Positions 1 to 8,731 of a stretch of DNA of 62,302 nt are shown here, in pieces. Under the pieces are notes generated by a model, which had not been told where the DNA came from, did not search any database, and was given only the letters and a program-made list of their open reading frames with translations. How positions within the stretch are numbered: position 1 is the stretch's first letter; every line of letters starts with the position of its first letter. Position numbers and translations under genes: made by a program. The stretch covers positions 1 to 62,302 of the forward strand of contig CAZTOP010000014.1 of NCBI GenBank assembly GCA_964615145.1, read 5' to 3'. Source of the stretch: CAIVPM01 sp964615145. Its GTDB lineage: Bacteria > Bacteroidota > Bacteroidia > Chitinophagales > Chitinophagaceae.

Positions 1-37
1 TAAAAGTGATGTGCTCTACCAACTGAGCTACGAGATC
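1..37 (-). tRNA. tRNA-Lys (anticodon TTT), 5' part only
   Basis: Read on the minus strand from base 37, the sequence gives a 7-nt acceptor strand GATCTCG, then TA, a D-arm GCTCAGTTGGTAGAGC, an anticodon-stem strand CATCA and loop bases CTTTTA. The loop places TTT at the anticodon, which means lysine. The window starts inside the anticodon loop, so the 3' half (anticodon-stem return, T-arm, acceptor return) lies outside. The identity rests on the D-arm consensus and the anticodon position. Confidence 0.88.
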
Positions 38-313
38 ATCCCTTGTTTTTTCGGATTGCAAAAATAGGAGTATAACTTTATCTGCCAAATATTTTTTAGT
101 ATTTTTTAAAATAAAAATATTTAGGTTCTATTGTTTAAAAATTATTCATTAAACATAATCGAATGGGCTTTTAGTGGCTATTAAACTAATGCTGTATTGT
201 AAAATATAAAAATACGGTGACCAATACAAAATTTAATGATAAAATAAATATCTTTCCGCAGATTTAATTTTTTGAGTTATTGCTCTAATATTTTTTTCAT
301 AAAACGATTGCAA

Positions 314-2101
314 ATGGAAGTAAAAAGACTATTTGATGCCATAGATTTTCAGTTAAACAAATTTGGAAATAAGCCTGATACTCTCGCCTCTAAAATAAAT
401 GGTAACTGGATTGCGAATGATACAGTAAGCATTCAATTAACAATAAATAAACTGAGTGCGGGTTTAATAAAACTTGGTGTAAGTGGTAATAATTTAACGC
501 CTGAAAGTGCCGATAAAATTGCCATCATCAGCAACAATAGACCAGAATGGGTTATTACTGATTTGGCAGTGCAACAAACTGGTGCTATATTGGTGCCATT
601 ATATCCCACAACAAACCCAATAGAAATTGAGTTTATTTTAAATGACTCTCAAACCCAATATATTTTTGTTAGTAATGATGAAATGTTTCAGAAAATCAAT
701 GAGCTTAAATCCAAAATACCATCTTTAATTGATATTTTTTCTTTCGATAATGTTGTTGGTTGTAAACATTGGAGCCAACTCACAACTAGTATTGATGAAG
801 GTGCACTGCAAAATGTTGAAGCAATAAAAAAAACAATTCCTGCATCCCATCTTGCTACAATAATATATACTTCTGGTACAACAGGAACACCCAAGGGAGT
901 TATGCTTACACACAGTAATATATATACTTGTGTTCAGTATAGTAAGGATAGTTTTCCTTTTGAAGATGCACCAGATAAAAAGGCATTAAGCTTTCTTCCT
1001 TTGAACCATATTTTCGAAAAAGTTATTACCTACATCTATTTATATAGTGGAATTAGTATTTATTATGCAGAAAGTATAGAGACTATTGGCGACAATATTA
1101 GAGAAATACAACCTTTTGGATTTAGCTGTGTGCCCCGATTGTTAGAAAAAGTATACGAGAAAATTATGTTAAAAGGGAGCGACTTGAAAGGGGTTAAAAG
1201 AATGCTATTTTACTGGGCAGTTGCTTTAGCAAAAAAATATGATAACAATGTTAGTGGTAGTTTTTTGTACAATCTCCAATTAAAAATTGCCAATAAAATT
1301 ATCTTTAATAAATGGAGAGAAGCATTAGGTGGTAAAATAGAGTTTATAGTTACAGGCGGTGCAGCTTGTCCCATTCATTTATTAAGAATTTTTAATGGTG
1401 CAGAAATTCCTATTTATGAAGGATACGGACCTACAGAAAATAGCCCAGTAATTAGTGTAGGTAGAAAAGGTAAAGGCAATAATAAATATGGAACAGTTGG
1501 GCCACCTATAAATGGAATTGAGGTAAAACTTGCAGACGATGGCGAAATTTTAGTGAAAGGTTCAACTGTAATGCTGGGTTATTATAAACGACCAGATTTA
1601 ACTAATGAAACTATTGTTGATGGTTGGTTACACACAGGAGATATTGGTGTTTTTGATGAAGGAAAATTTTTGAAAATAACCGATAGAAAAAAAGAACTTT
1701 TTAAAACGAGCGGTGGAAAATATGTGGCTCCACAGCCAATTGAAAATAGGTTTAAAGAAAATAGATTTATTGAACAAATGGTTGTTATCGGTAACGATAA
1801 AAAATTTGTTTCAGCTTTAATTGTTCCTTCATTTAGTGCATTAAGAGAGTGGTTTAAAGAAAAAGAAATACCATTTACAACCAATGAAGATGCAATAAAA
1901 AACGATAGAGTTATTGCTAAATATCAAAGTTTAATTGAGCATTACAATAGCTATTTTAATCACGTAGAGCAAATAAAAAAATTTCAATTATTGCCAACTG
2001 AATGGAGCATTGAGACTGGCGAAATGACTCCTAAAATGAGTTTAAAAAGAAAAGTTATTTTAGATAAGTATAAAGATGTAATTGAGAAGATTTATGCTTA
2101 A
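314..2101 (+). CDS. Long-chain acyl-CoA synthetase (AMP-forming, FadD15-like)
   Basis: This enzyme activates fatty acids to acyl-CoA through an acyl-adenylate and probably acts at the inner face of the membrane. The AMP-binding P-loop YTSGTTGTPKGV lies near residue 185, the adenylate motif YEGYGPTE near residue 368, and the hinge region with GWLHTGDIG and the ITDRKKELFKTSGGKYVAP segment follows. The length of about 595 residues fits bacterial FadD15-type synthetases. I start at the ATG at 314 (MEVKRLFDAIDF). An in-frame TTG at 272 would add 14 residues that do not look like this family. The 276 bases upstream, back to the tRNA, hold no other gene that I can see. It converges on the exbD-like gene, with only 4 bases between the stop codons. 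Confidence 0.93.
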   Translation: MEVKRLFDAIDFQLNKFGNKPDTLASKINGNWIANDTVSIQLTINKLSAGLIKLGVSGNNLTPESADKIAIISNNRPEWVITDLAVQQTGAILVPLYPTTNPIEIEFILNDSQTQYIFVSNDEMFQKINELKSKIPSLIDIFSFDNVVGCKHWSQLTTSIDEGALQNVEAIKKTIPASHLATIIYTSGTTGTPKGVMLTHSNIYTCVQYSKDSFPFEDAPDKKALSFLPLNHIFEKVITYIYLYSGISIYYAESIETIGDNIREIQPFGFSCVPRLLEKVYEKIMLKGSDLKGVKRMLFYWAVALAKKYDNNVSGSFLYNLQLKIANKIIFNKWREALGGKIEFIVTGGAACPIHLLRIFNGAEIPIYEGYGPTENSPVISVGRKGKGNNKYGTVGPPINGIEVKLADDGEILVKGSTVMLGYYKRPDLTNETIVDGWLHTGDIGVFDEGKFLKITDRKKELFKTSGGKYVAPQPIENRFKENRFIEQMVVIGNDKKFVSALIVPSFSALREWFKEKEIPFTTNEDAIKNDRVIAKYQSLIEHYNSYFNHVEQIKKFQLLPTEWSIETGEMTPKMSLKRKVILDKYKDVIEKIYA

Positions 2102-2105
2102 AGCT

Positions 2106-2582
2106 TTATATTTTCTCTTCAAATTTTGATGGGTTTACTACCATATACCTTGTAACTTTATTGATGAGCATTTCATCCAAAACTTGCACCAATGTTTTAT
2201 AGTTGGAAGAGGATGTAGGTTTAATTAATATGAGTATCTCGTTTTTATTTCCAAATTTTTTTTCAACATCAATCTGCTTCCTTATTATCAGATTTCTGAG
2301 TTCGTTATTATTAAAACTACAACTACTCATCCGAGTAGAATCGTAACCGAAATAATAATTTACTTTATTGCTACAGATAATTAAGTTCAAAGTTTTGCTA
2401 CTAGCTGCAGTTGTAGTGCTCCCATCTGCAGGGAAGTTGATGGGCATTGCTTTTGGTTTGGCTAAAGAATTGGAAATAATAAAAAAAGTGATGAGTAAAA
2501 ATCCTAAATCGACCATAGGAGTTAAATCAACTCGTAAAAGTTTATGAGTATTTTTTTTGTTTCTTACAATCATATCTGCCAT
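2106..2582 (-). CDS. ExbD/TolR-family biopolymer transport protein
   Basis: This is a 158-residue ExbD/TolR-like inner-membrane protein. A short basic cytoplasmic N-terminus (residues 1-17) leads into the family signature LLRVDLTPMVDLGFLLITFFII, whose membrane-embedded Asp in TPMVDLGF is the proton-path residue in ExbD. A periplasmic domain follows and ends in the segment LVQVLDEMLINKVTRYMVV, typical of the family. ExbD normally works with ExbB/TolQ to energise TonB receptors or gliding/T9SS machinery. No exbB, tonB or second exbD is next to it here, so its partners must be encoded elsewhere. It could be a paralogue with its own role. Confidence 0.87.
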   Translation of the reverse strand: MADMIVRNKKNTHKLLRVDLTPMVDLGFLLITFFIISNSLAKPKAMPINFPADGSTTTAASSKTLNLIICSNKVNYYFGYDSTRMSSCSFNNNELRNLIIRKQIDVEKKFGNKNEILILIKPTSSSNYKTLVQVLDEMLINKVTRYMVVNPSKFEEKI

Positions 2583-2648
2583 AATAAATTAATTTTATTG
2601 TACAGATGATTCATTTACTAACAAAATCCATATTTTACATGTCTTTTT

Positions 2649-4337
2649 TTAAAAATCATATTCTCTTTTTTTCAAATTCATTCTTAAGCCAATATTGAAA
2701 ATGTTTGTTTTTATGTCAGCAGCATTGTCTTGTTTATAAGTTCTTATAATATAATCTGCATCTATAAAAATATTGGGCAATAGTTCGTAAGTGGCAGTTG
2801 CTTGTGCTATCATACAATTTGCTTTTATACCTGTTCCAATTTTCCAACCATAATCTCTTGGTCTTGTAAAGTAAGATTCAAAAATATTTGAACCCATATT
2901 TACTCCTGCAGAATCTAAGCCTTGTGTATAATAAATTAGTTTGCCTTGTAAACGAAGTTTATTTGTAGGTTGATATTTTATAATAGCAATCATTTCTCTG
3001 AAGTTGGCACCAAGAGGATGGGCTAATGCCTGATTGTAGTGTGTATAAGAACTATAATTATCCTTTGATGTGTAAACAAAAGGACGAACTAAATTAATCT
3101 CGCCTTGTATATCAAGATTACTTATTCCTAAAAAATCTATTGATTTTAATCCAAGCTGGATAGCCTGTTTATTAGCCCAAAATCCATTTTTATATTTTAA
3201 AACTTCGCCTAAAACAAATTCATTAATGATGATTTGACTATAAAGTTGAGTGTTTTTAAAAGCATTAGCTTTAATATTTAGCCCAATTGTTGTTTTATCT
3301 GGGCTGCCTAATTGATGTCCTAATGCAACTGTAAATATCATTGGATTTAAGTAGTTAATATCATAACCATTTTTTCTTCCAAACATAATATTTTCAAAAA
3401 AACCAACGTTTAACCATTTAGTTATTTGTAAATCCAAACAATGAAATGTCATATATTTTTTTGGATAAATAGTATCTCCATATACCCCTTCTCTATTTAT
3501 CATTTGTGCAAATAAGTTGGTATAATTAAACTTCCAGAAACGGGTATTTATTTTTAAGAAAAGATAGTTATTGCTAAAGTCACTAAGTATTAAACTTCTG
3601 TAACCATTGCCAATAAAAAGTTTATCAAATGCAAACTGCATATCAACACCTTTAGTGGCATTAAACATTACTCCACCTTTAACTTCAAAAGCATCTATGG
3701 GTGCTGTAGAGCCATTTTTTACATCTCCTTTAAAATAACCAAAACCAGGCACAGCATAGTTTGCAGTAGTATATTGCCTTACATATAATGGGTTTCTTAG
3801 TTGGTTATCTGTAGCATAAGTATAGTAGCCAATACGTTTAGAAACTTGCCCACGCCAATGTGCTATTTCTCTTGAATTATTGTAAATTTTGGCATTAGAA
3901 ATGCTTTCTTTCCCAAATTGGAAATTGTACATTAAATGAGAGTAAAAAGAAAAATCGCCACGTTTTACTCCAAAATAAAATGGATTAGTTAAATGCTCTT
4001 TTCCCCACAAATTTTTGAATTTTAAAGAGGTGTCTCCAAGCCCTGTTCTCCAATCAAAATTATCTTTTAAAATCATTTGTAAATTATATTTATCAACTCT
4101 TGATAATTTAATGCTTCCCGATTTGTTTAAACTGTCAATGTATTCTAATCTTTGTGTAATAACTTTTCTATCGTAAGGTTTTACTGTGCTAAAGTTTAAA
4201 ACCGAATCTGTTCTTAATTTTATCTCTAATCTATCAAGAACATCGTATTGGCGAGAGCCAAGTTCAATAAAGTCGGCTTGAGAGAACAAGGTTTGCACGA
4301 ATAGAATGCTAATAAAAAAGGAAAATATTTTTTTCAT
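2649..4337 (-). CDS. Outer-membrane beta-barrel protein, Wzi/capsule-assembly-like
   Basis: This is a secreted protein of about 562 residues. A clear signal peptide (MKKIFSFFISILFVQTLFSQ) is followed by alternating aromatic/hydrophobic strands to the end, as in an outer-membrane barrel. Segments such as the one around GFGYFKGDVKNG and the repeated strand pattern resemble the Wzi capsule-assembly barrel family found in many Bacteroidota. The final residue is Phe (KKREYDF), the usual outer-membrane insertion signal. The start is the ATG at 4337; an in-frame TTG at 4358 adds seven residues in front of a good signal peptide and is less likely. It is divergent from pyrC with only 33 bases between the start codons. 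The exact substrate is unknown. Confidence 0.72.
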   Translation of the reverse strand: MKKIFSFFISILFVQTLFSQADFIELGSRQYDVLDRLEIKLRTDSVLNFSTVKPYDRKVITQRLEYIDSLNKSGSIKLSRVDKYNLQMILKDNFDWRTGLGDTSLKFKNLWGKEHLTNPFYFGVKRGDFSFYSHLMYNFQFGKESISNAKIYNNSREIAHWRGQVSKRIGYYTYATDNQLRNPLYVRQYTTANYAVPGFGYFKGDVKNGSTAPIDAFEVKGGVMFNATKGVDMQFAFDKLFIGNGYRSLILSDFSNNYLFLKINTRFWKFNYTNLFAQMINREGVYGDTIYPKKYMTFHCLDLQITKWLNVGFFENIMFGRKNGYDINYLNPMIFTVALGHQLGSPDKTTIGLNIKANAFKNTQLYSQIIINEFVLGEVLKYKNGFWANKQAIQLGLKSIDFLGISNLDIQGEINLVRPFVYTSKDNYSSYTHYNQALAHPLGANFREMIAIIKYQPTNKLRLQGKLIYYTQGLDSAGVNMGSNIFESYFTRPRDYGWKIGTGIKANCMIAQATATYELLPNIFIDADYIIRTYKQDNAADIKTNIFNIGLRMNLKKREYDF

Positions 4338-4370
4338 ATTTATTGTTAAAGAATTCAAAAATAGGATACA

Positions 4371-5717
4371 ATGAGAACTTACCTAATAAAAAACGCAAGT
4401 ATTGTAAATGAAGGCAAAATCTTTGCGTCTGATGTTTTATTAAAGAATGAACGCATTGAAAAAATAGATACTACTATTGACGTGAAATATCAAGTGGAAG
4501 AAGTTAATGCTGATGGTTTGTTTTTGTTGCCAGGTTGTATTGATGACCAAGTGCATTTTAGAGAACCGGGCTTAACTCATAAAGCAACTATTTACACCGA
4601 GGCTAAAGCAGCAATTGCAGGAGGTGTAACAAGTTTTATGGAAATGCCAAATACAAATCCACCGGCATTTACACAGGAATTGCTAGAAGATAAATTCAAC
4701 ATCGCTTCTAAAAATTCATTGGCTAATTACTCTTTTTTTATGGGAACTAGCAATGAAAACTATGAAGAGTTAATGAATACTAATGCAAAGAAAAATGATG
4801 TGTGTGGAATTAAAATTTTTATGGGTTCATCAACAGGTAATTTATTAGTTGACAATCCTGTTTATCTTGAGAAGATTTTTGCTGGTGCTGAATTGTTAAT
4901 TGCTACACATTGCGAAGAAGAGGCTATTATAAAAGCAAATATTGAAAGGTTGAAGCTGGAAAATCACGAGTTTACAGCAGCATCTCATCCTATTATAAGA
5001 GATGAGGACGTGTGTTTTGAATCATCTCTAAAAGCTATTCAATTTGCAAAAAAGTACAATTCAAGATTACATATATTACATATTTCTACTGAAAAAGAAC
5101 TACAACTTTTTGGTAATATGATGCCTTTAAAAGATAAGAGAATTACAGCAGAAGTTTGTGTGCATCATTTGCATTTTACAAGCGAGGATTACAATACATT
5201 AGGAAACAAAATAAAGTGTAACCCTGCTATAAAATCCTCAAATATAAAACCAAAATTATGGGAAGCTTTATTGGATGATAGGCTTGACGTGATTGCTACA
5301 GACCATGCCCCACATACAACAGACGAAAAATTCAACAACGATTATTTTATTGCACATGCAGGTTTGCCATTGGTGCAGCATTCATTGCAATTGATGTTAT
5401 ACTATGTAAAACAAGGAAAAATATCTATTGAAAAAGTAGTTGAAAAAATGAGTCACGCTGTTGCTGCTTGTTTTCAAATTAAGGAAAGAGGCTTTATTCG
5501 AGAAGGGTATTTTGCAGATTTGGTACTTGTTAATTTGAACAAACCATATACCATTTCAAAAGAAAATATTTTATATAAATGTGGTTGGAGCCCATTGGAA
5601 AATTTTACAAGTCCAGCAACTATTGAAAAAACTTTTGTAAATGGACATTTGGTTTATGGAAATAATGTGTTTGATGAATCTGTAAAAGGGAAGCGATTAA
5701 AATTTGAACGAAGTTAG
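4371..5717 (+). CDS. pyrC: Dihydroorotase (pyrimidine biosynthesis)
   Basis: This amidohydrolase interconverts N-carbamoyl-aspartate and dihydroorotate in de novo pyrimidine synthesis. The family segments appear in order: GCIDDQVHFREPGLTHKA (residues 55-72), GVTSFMEMPNTN, the lysine in GIKIFMGSSTGN that is carboxylated in the family, THCEEE, LHILHIST and VIATDHAPHT. The 448-residue length fits the long class I-like Bacteroidota form. One oddity: the first metal-binding motif, normally HxH, reads QVH (Gln60-Val61-His62). I recall this variant from other Bacteroidota enzymes, so it is probably a lineage trait and not decay. It is divergent from the Wzi-like gene. Confidence 0.93.
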   Translation: MRTYLIKNASIVNEGKIFASDVLLKNERIEKIDTTIDVKYQVEEVNADGLFLLPGCIDDQVHFREPGLTHKATIYTEAKAAIAGGVTSFMEMPNTNPPAFTQELLEDKFNIASKNSLANYSFFMGTSNENYEELMNTNAKKNDVCGIKIFMGSSTGNLLVDNPVYLEKIFAGAELLIATHCEEEAIIKANIERLKLENHEFTAASHPIIRDEDVCFESSLKAIQFAKKYNSRLHILHISTEKELQLFGNMMPLKDKRITAEVCVHHLHFTSEDYNTLGNKIKCNPAIKSSNIKPKLWEALLDDRLDVIATDHAPHTTDEKFNNDYFIAHAGLPLVQHSLQLMLYYVKQGKISIEKVVEKMSHAVAACFQIKERGFIREGYFADLVLVNLNKPYTISKENILYKCGWSPLENFTSPATIEKTFVNGHLVYGNNVFDESVKGKRLKFERS

Positions 5718-5746
5718 AAGTGTTCAGTTTAAGGTACAGGGCTTTT

Positions 5747-5770
5747 AAACCATAAACATAAACCATAAAC
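5747..5770. repeat. Short tandem repeat in the pyrC-mutS-like spacer
   Basis: The 13-base unit AAACCATAAACAT is followed directly by a second copy of its first 11 bases. It lies just upstream of the MutS-like start codon at 5778. No function is apparent; it could be slippage. Confidence 0.45.
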
Positions 5771-5777
5771 TATTAAA

Positions 5778-7091
5778 ATGCAAATAGACCAAACTACACT
5801 CAATGATTTATCTATATTTCAGTACGATGAAGAATACTCTGTTTTTAAACATTTAAACTTTACTCAAACTACCGATGGTAAAATTTTTCTGCATAATCTG
5901 TTAGCATCACCCTTAAATAATATTGATGAGATAAAAGACACCCAAATAACTATTAAACATTTGTTGCAAATTCATGAACAATTCCCAAAAACTATTACCA
6001 ATGGAACTATAATGGTAATGGAACGATTTTATGAAACAGCCATCACTAATATTCCACAGCCAACCAGCATATTCAATACATTTCTTTACAAAATATTTTC
6101 CACTAGTGATTTTTCTTTAATAAAATATTCCGTAGAGCATTTTTTTAATTTTATTGAGGGAATGAGCAAAATTGCTAATCTATTACAACCCTCATCGAGT
6201 AAGTTAGTGCAATATTGGGTAAGCAAGATTGAATTAATTATCAACAAGCCAAAGATTTTAGAAATAAGAAACAATATTATTGATGTAAAAAATATTTCTG
6301 GCAAAACAATATTGCATTTTGCTGCTTATTTAAAAAGCCATTTTAAGCAGGATTGTATAGATCTAATATCAGTATTTAGTAGTATAGATGCTTATACCAG
6401 CTTGGCAAAAGCAAAGGAAAAATATGGCTTTGTATTTCCCGAATTTATTGAAACCAATAGTCCAGTTATTGAATGTGATGGTTTATTTCATTTACTTTTA
6501 GAAAAGCCAACTGCATATAATATTTCTTTAGAAAAAGAAAATAATTTTCTTTTTTTAACTGGAGCAAATATGGCTGGGAAAAGCACTTTTATTAAAGCGG
6601 TAGGTATTGCAGTTTATTTAGCACATATTGGAATGGGCGTACCTGCAAAAAAAATGAAGCTAAGTTTTTTTGATGGGTTGCTTAGTAACATTCATATTGT
6701 TGATAACATATTCAAGAACGAAAGCTATTTCTTTAACGAAGTGCAACGTGTTAAAAATACAGTTGAAAAAATTGATGATAATAAAAACTGGCTGATTTTA
6801 ATTGATGAACTTTTTAAAGGCACCAATATACAAGATGCTATGAAATGCAGTACTGTTGTTATTGAAGGATTACAAAAAAGAGAGCATGCAGTTTTTATTT
6901 TATCAACACATCTTTATGAAATAGGACAAGGGTTAAAAAAATTCAATAATATTCAATTCAAATATTTTGAAACAAATATTAAAAATAAAGAACTTGAATT
7001 CAGCTATCAATTAAAGGATGGTATTAGCAACGATAGATTAGGATATTTAATTTTAGAAAGAGAAGGAGTGGTTGATTTGTTAGCTAAATAG
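5778..7091 (+). CDS. MutS-like ATPase lacking the mismatch-recognition domain
   Basis: The C-terminal half is a MutS ATPase: Walker A TGANMAGKST at residues 261-270, the conserved NESYFFNEVQR region near 314-324, Walker B LILIDELFKGTN at about 339-350 and a switch-like STHLYE. The first ~240 residues are helical and resemble the MutS core/lever region. There is no N-terminal mismatch-recognition domain carrying the Phe-x-Glu wedge and no C-terminal Smr nuclease. At 437 residues it is about half the length of MutS. Such short MutS-related proteins are common in Bacteroidota and of unknown role; they are unlikely to perform canonical mismatch repair. The 3' end overlaps the convergent photolyase-related gene by 12 bases. 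Confidence 0.85.
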   Translation: MQIDQTTLNDLSIFQYDEEYSVFKHLNFTQTTDGKIFLHNLLASPLNNIDEIKDTQITIKHLLQIHEQFPKTITNGTIMVMERFYETAITNIPQPTSIFNTFLYKIFSTSDFSLIKYSVEHFFNFIEGMSKIANLLQPSSSKLVQYWVSKIELIINKPKILEIRNNIIDVKNISGKTILHFAAYLKSHFKQDCIDLISVFSSIDAYTSLAKAKEKYGFVFPEFIETNSPVIECDGLFHLLLEKPTAYNISLEKENNFLFLTGANMAGKSTFIKAVGIAVYLAHIGMGVPAKKMKLSFFDGLLSNIHIVDNIFKNESYFFNEVQRVKNTVEKIDDNKNWLILIDELFKGTNIQDAMKCSTVVIEGLQKREHAVFILSTHLYEIGQGLKKFNNIQFKYFETNIKNKELEFSYQLKDGISNDRLGYLILEREGVVDLLAK

Positions 7092-8582
7092 ATGATTTGA
7101 ACTGTTTGATAAACTATTCAAATATTTTTCTGCTGTTTCAAGATGTTTGTGTTTCTTTTCTATTGGCATTTTATCAAAAGTATTTACAAGCATCCCCAGC
7201 CTTGGATTAGATAAAAAAAAGCTTCTATGTGTGTGCATAAACTTCCAAAATAATCCATCCCAGATTGTTTGCCAGTTTCCTTTCTTAAAATTACTCATCT
7301 TCATCAAATAATTGCTACCACTAATGTATGGCTTTGTTGCCATTAGTCCCCCATCAGCAAACTGACTCATTCCATAAACATTTGTTACCATTACCCAATC
7401 ATAAGCATCAATAAACATTTCCATGAACCATTTATATACTTCATTTGGGTCAAATTCACATAGCAACATAAAATTGCCCAATACCATCAATCTTTCTATA
7501 TGATGACAATAACCGGTTGCTAAAACCTTTTTTATAACAATATCAACAGGCTCAATTCCTGTGGTGCCATTCCAAAATGAGGCTGGTATTTTTCTGGTAA
7601 ATTTCCAGTAGTTAGTGGTTCGTTCTTGTGTACCCTTTTGCTCATAAACTGCTCTAATAAATTCTCTCCATCCAATAATTTGTCTAATAAAACCTTCTAA
7701 AGAGTTCATTGAAATTTGATGCTTGGCAGCATAGTTCAAAGTTTCATTTATTATTTGTTGTGGTGTAATTAAACCAATATTCAACATTGGTGTTAATACA
7801 CTATGATGCAACACATTTTCATTATCAACAATGGCATCTTCATATTCTCCAAACTCAGCAAAACGAGTTGCTAAAAACTGCTGTAACCATTGCTGTGATT
7901 GAATAAAATCAGCAGGATAAATAAGTTTTGCAGAAGCTATTCCATAATTATTTGGAAAATTATGCTGCACATAATCTATCGCTTCTTCATAAAAATGATT
8001 GAGGGTTGGAAAGGTGATTGCAGGCACTTTTTTATCCTTTGGATATTTCAATCTATTCTCTGCATCAAAACTCCATTTACCACCTATTGGCTTTTGATTT
8101 TCGTCAATTAAAATGTTTAATCTCTTTCTTTGATGCGTATAAAAATCTGATTGAAAATATTTTTTCTTGTCTTTAAAATATGCTTCATTTTCTTCTTTGG
8201 TGTTGATGAATAACGGATTTGAATATTGACGCAGTTCAATGTTGTTTTCTTTTGCTTTACTAGATATTCTCTTCTCCAACCAATTATCTGTTGTATCGTA
8301 ATAATGGATTTTAGTTACACCTTTTTTTGATAGATATGGAATTAGTTTTCTGATATCACTTATATCATTTGTCGTTTCAATATAATTTACTATGATATTA
8401 TTTTCTTGCAAATAAGATTCATAAAATTTCATAGAGGCTCTATGAAAAACAAGTTTTTGTTTATGAAAATTATATTGTTTAAAAAATAAGCATTCCTCTA
8501 TAAGATAGACTGCATCTGCTTTTTCAAGCATTGTAATGTCTTCAAAAAGTTGATGTGGGAATATGATAGCTACTGATTTCAT
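7080..8582 (-). CDS. Deoxyribodipyrimidine photolyase-related protein (DPRP / FeS-BCP type, without Fe-S cysteines)
   Basis: This 500-residue cryptochrome/photolyase is of the prokaryotic (6-4)/PhrB type. The N-terminal antenna-type domain begins SVAIIFPHQLFED and carries LIEECLFFKQYNFHKQKLVFHR, typical of the DPRP family. The C-terminal FAD-binding helical domain has SLEGFIRQIIGWREFIR, GYCHHIERLMVLGNF, YGMSQFADGG and KPYISGSNYLMKMS. Characterised members hold a 4Fe-4S cluster, with three of four Cys ligands just after the SGSNY segment. Here that stretch reads FKKGNWQTIWDGLFWKF and has no Cys, and the whole protein has only three Cys. The cluster is therefore predicted absent. It is the last gene of the photolyase operon, with its start 5 bases after the DUF2256 stop. 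Expected role: light-driven repair of UV photoproducts, or photosensing. Confidence 0.9.
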   Translation of the reverse strand: MKSVAIIFPHQLFEDITMLEKADAVYLIEECLFFKQYNFHKQKLVFHRASMKFYESYLQENNIIVNYIETTNDISDIRKLIPYLSKKGVTKIHYYDTTDNWLEKRISSKAKENNIELRQYSNPLFINTKEENEAYFKDKKKYFQSDFYTHQRKRLNILIDENQKPIGGKWSFDAENRLKYPKDKKVPAITFPTLNHFYEEAIDYVQHNFPNNYGIASAKLIYPADFIQSQQWLQQFLATRFAEFGEYEDAIVDNENVLHHSVLTPMLNIGLITPQQIINETLNYAAKHQISMNSLEGFIRQIIGWREFIRAVYEQKGTQERTTNYWKFTRKIPASFWNGTTGIEPVDIVIKKVLATGYCHHIERLMVLGNFMLLCEFDPNEVYKWFMEMFIDAYDWVMVTNVYGMSQFADGGLMATKPYISGSNYLMKMSNFKKGNWQTIWDGLFWKFMHTHRSFFLSNPRLGMLVNTFDKMPIEKKHKHLETAEKYLNSLSNSSNHLFS

Positions 8583-8587
8583 TGGTT

Positions 8588-8731
8588 TTATTTTGTCTTA
8601 TTCATTCTGCATTTATCACTGCAATATTTTACTTCATCCCAAACTTTCCCCCATTTTTTACGCCAACTAAATGGACGTTTACAAACGATACAAATCTTTT
8701 GTGGCAGGTTTTCTTTTTTAATTTGTTTCAC
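8588..8731 (-). CDS. DUF2256 zinc-ribbon mini-protein, GTG start
   Basis: This small 47-residue gene is easily missed. It reads VKQIKKENLPQKICIVCKRP and continues with FSWRKKWGKVWDEVKYCSDKCR and a short basic tail. The pattern CxxC-(22)-CxxxC, together with the FSWRKKWxxxWDEVKYCSDKC core, is the DUF2256 signature. I know this family as a frequent genomic neighbour of photolyases and cryptochromes; its function is unknown. No in-frame ATG exists upstream within the overlapping photolyase end, so the GTG at 8731 is the best start. It overlaps the 3' end of the upstream photolyase by 14 bases and ends 5 bases before the next start codon, as in translational coupling. Four Cys suggest zinc binding and possibly nucleic-acid or protein binding. 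Confidence 0.88.
   Translation of the reverse strand: MKQIKKENLPQKICIVCKRPFSWRKKWGKVWDEVKYCSDKCRMNKTK

Noticed and set aside
5778..7091. Possibility that the MutS-like gene and the photolyase operon form one DNA-repair unit
   Set aside because: They are convergent with overlapping 3' ends, so they are not co-transcribed. Adjacency alone is weak evidence.
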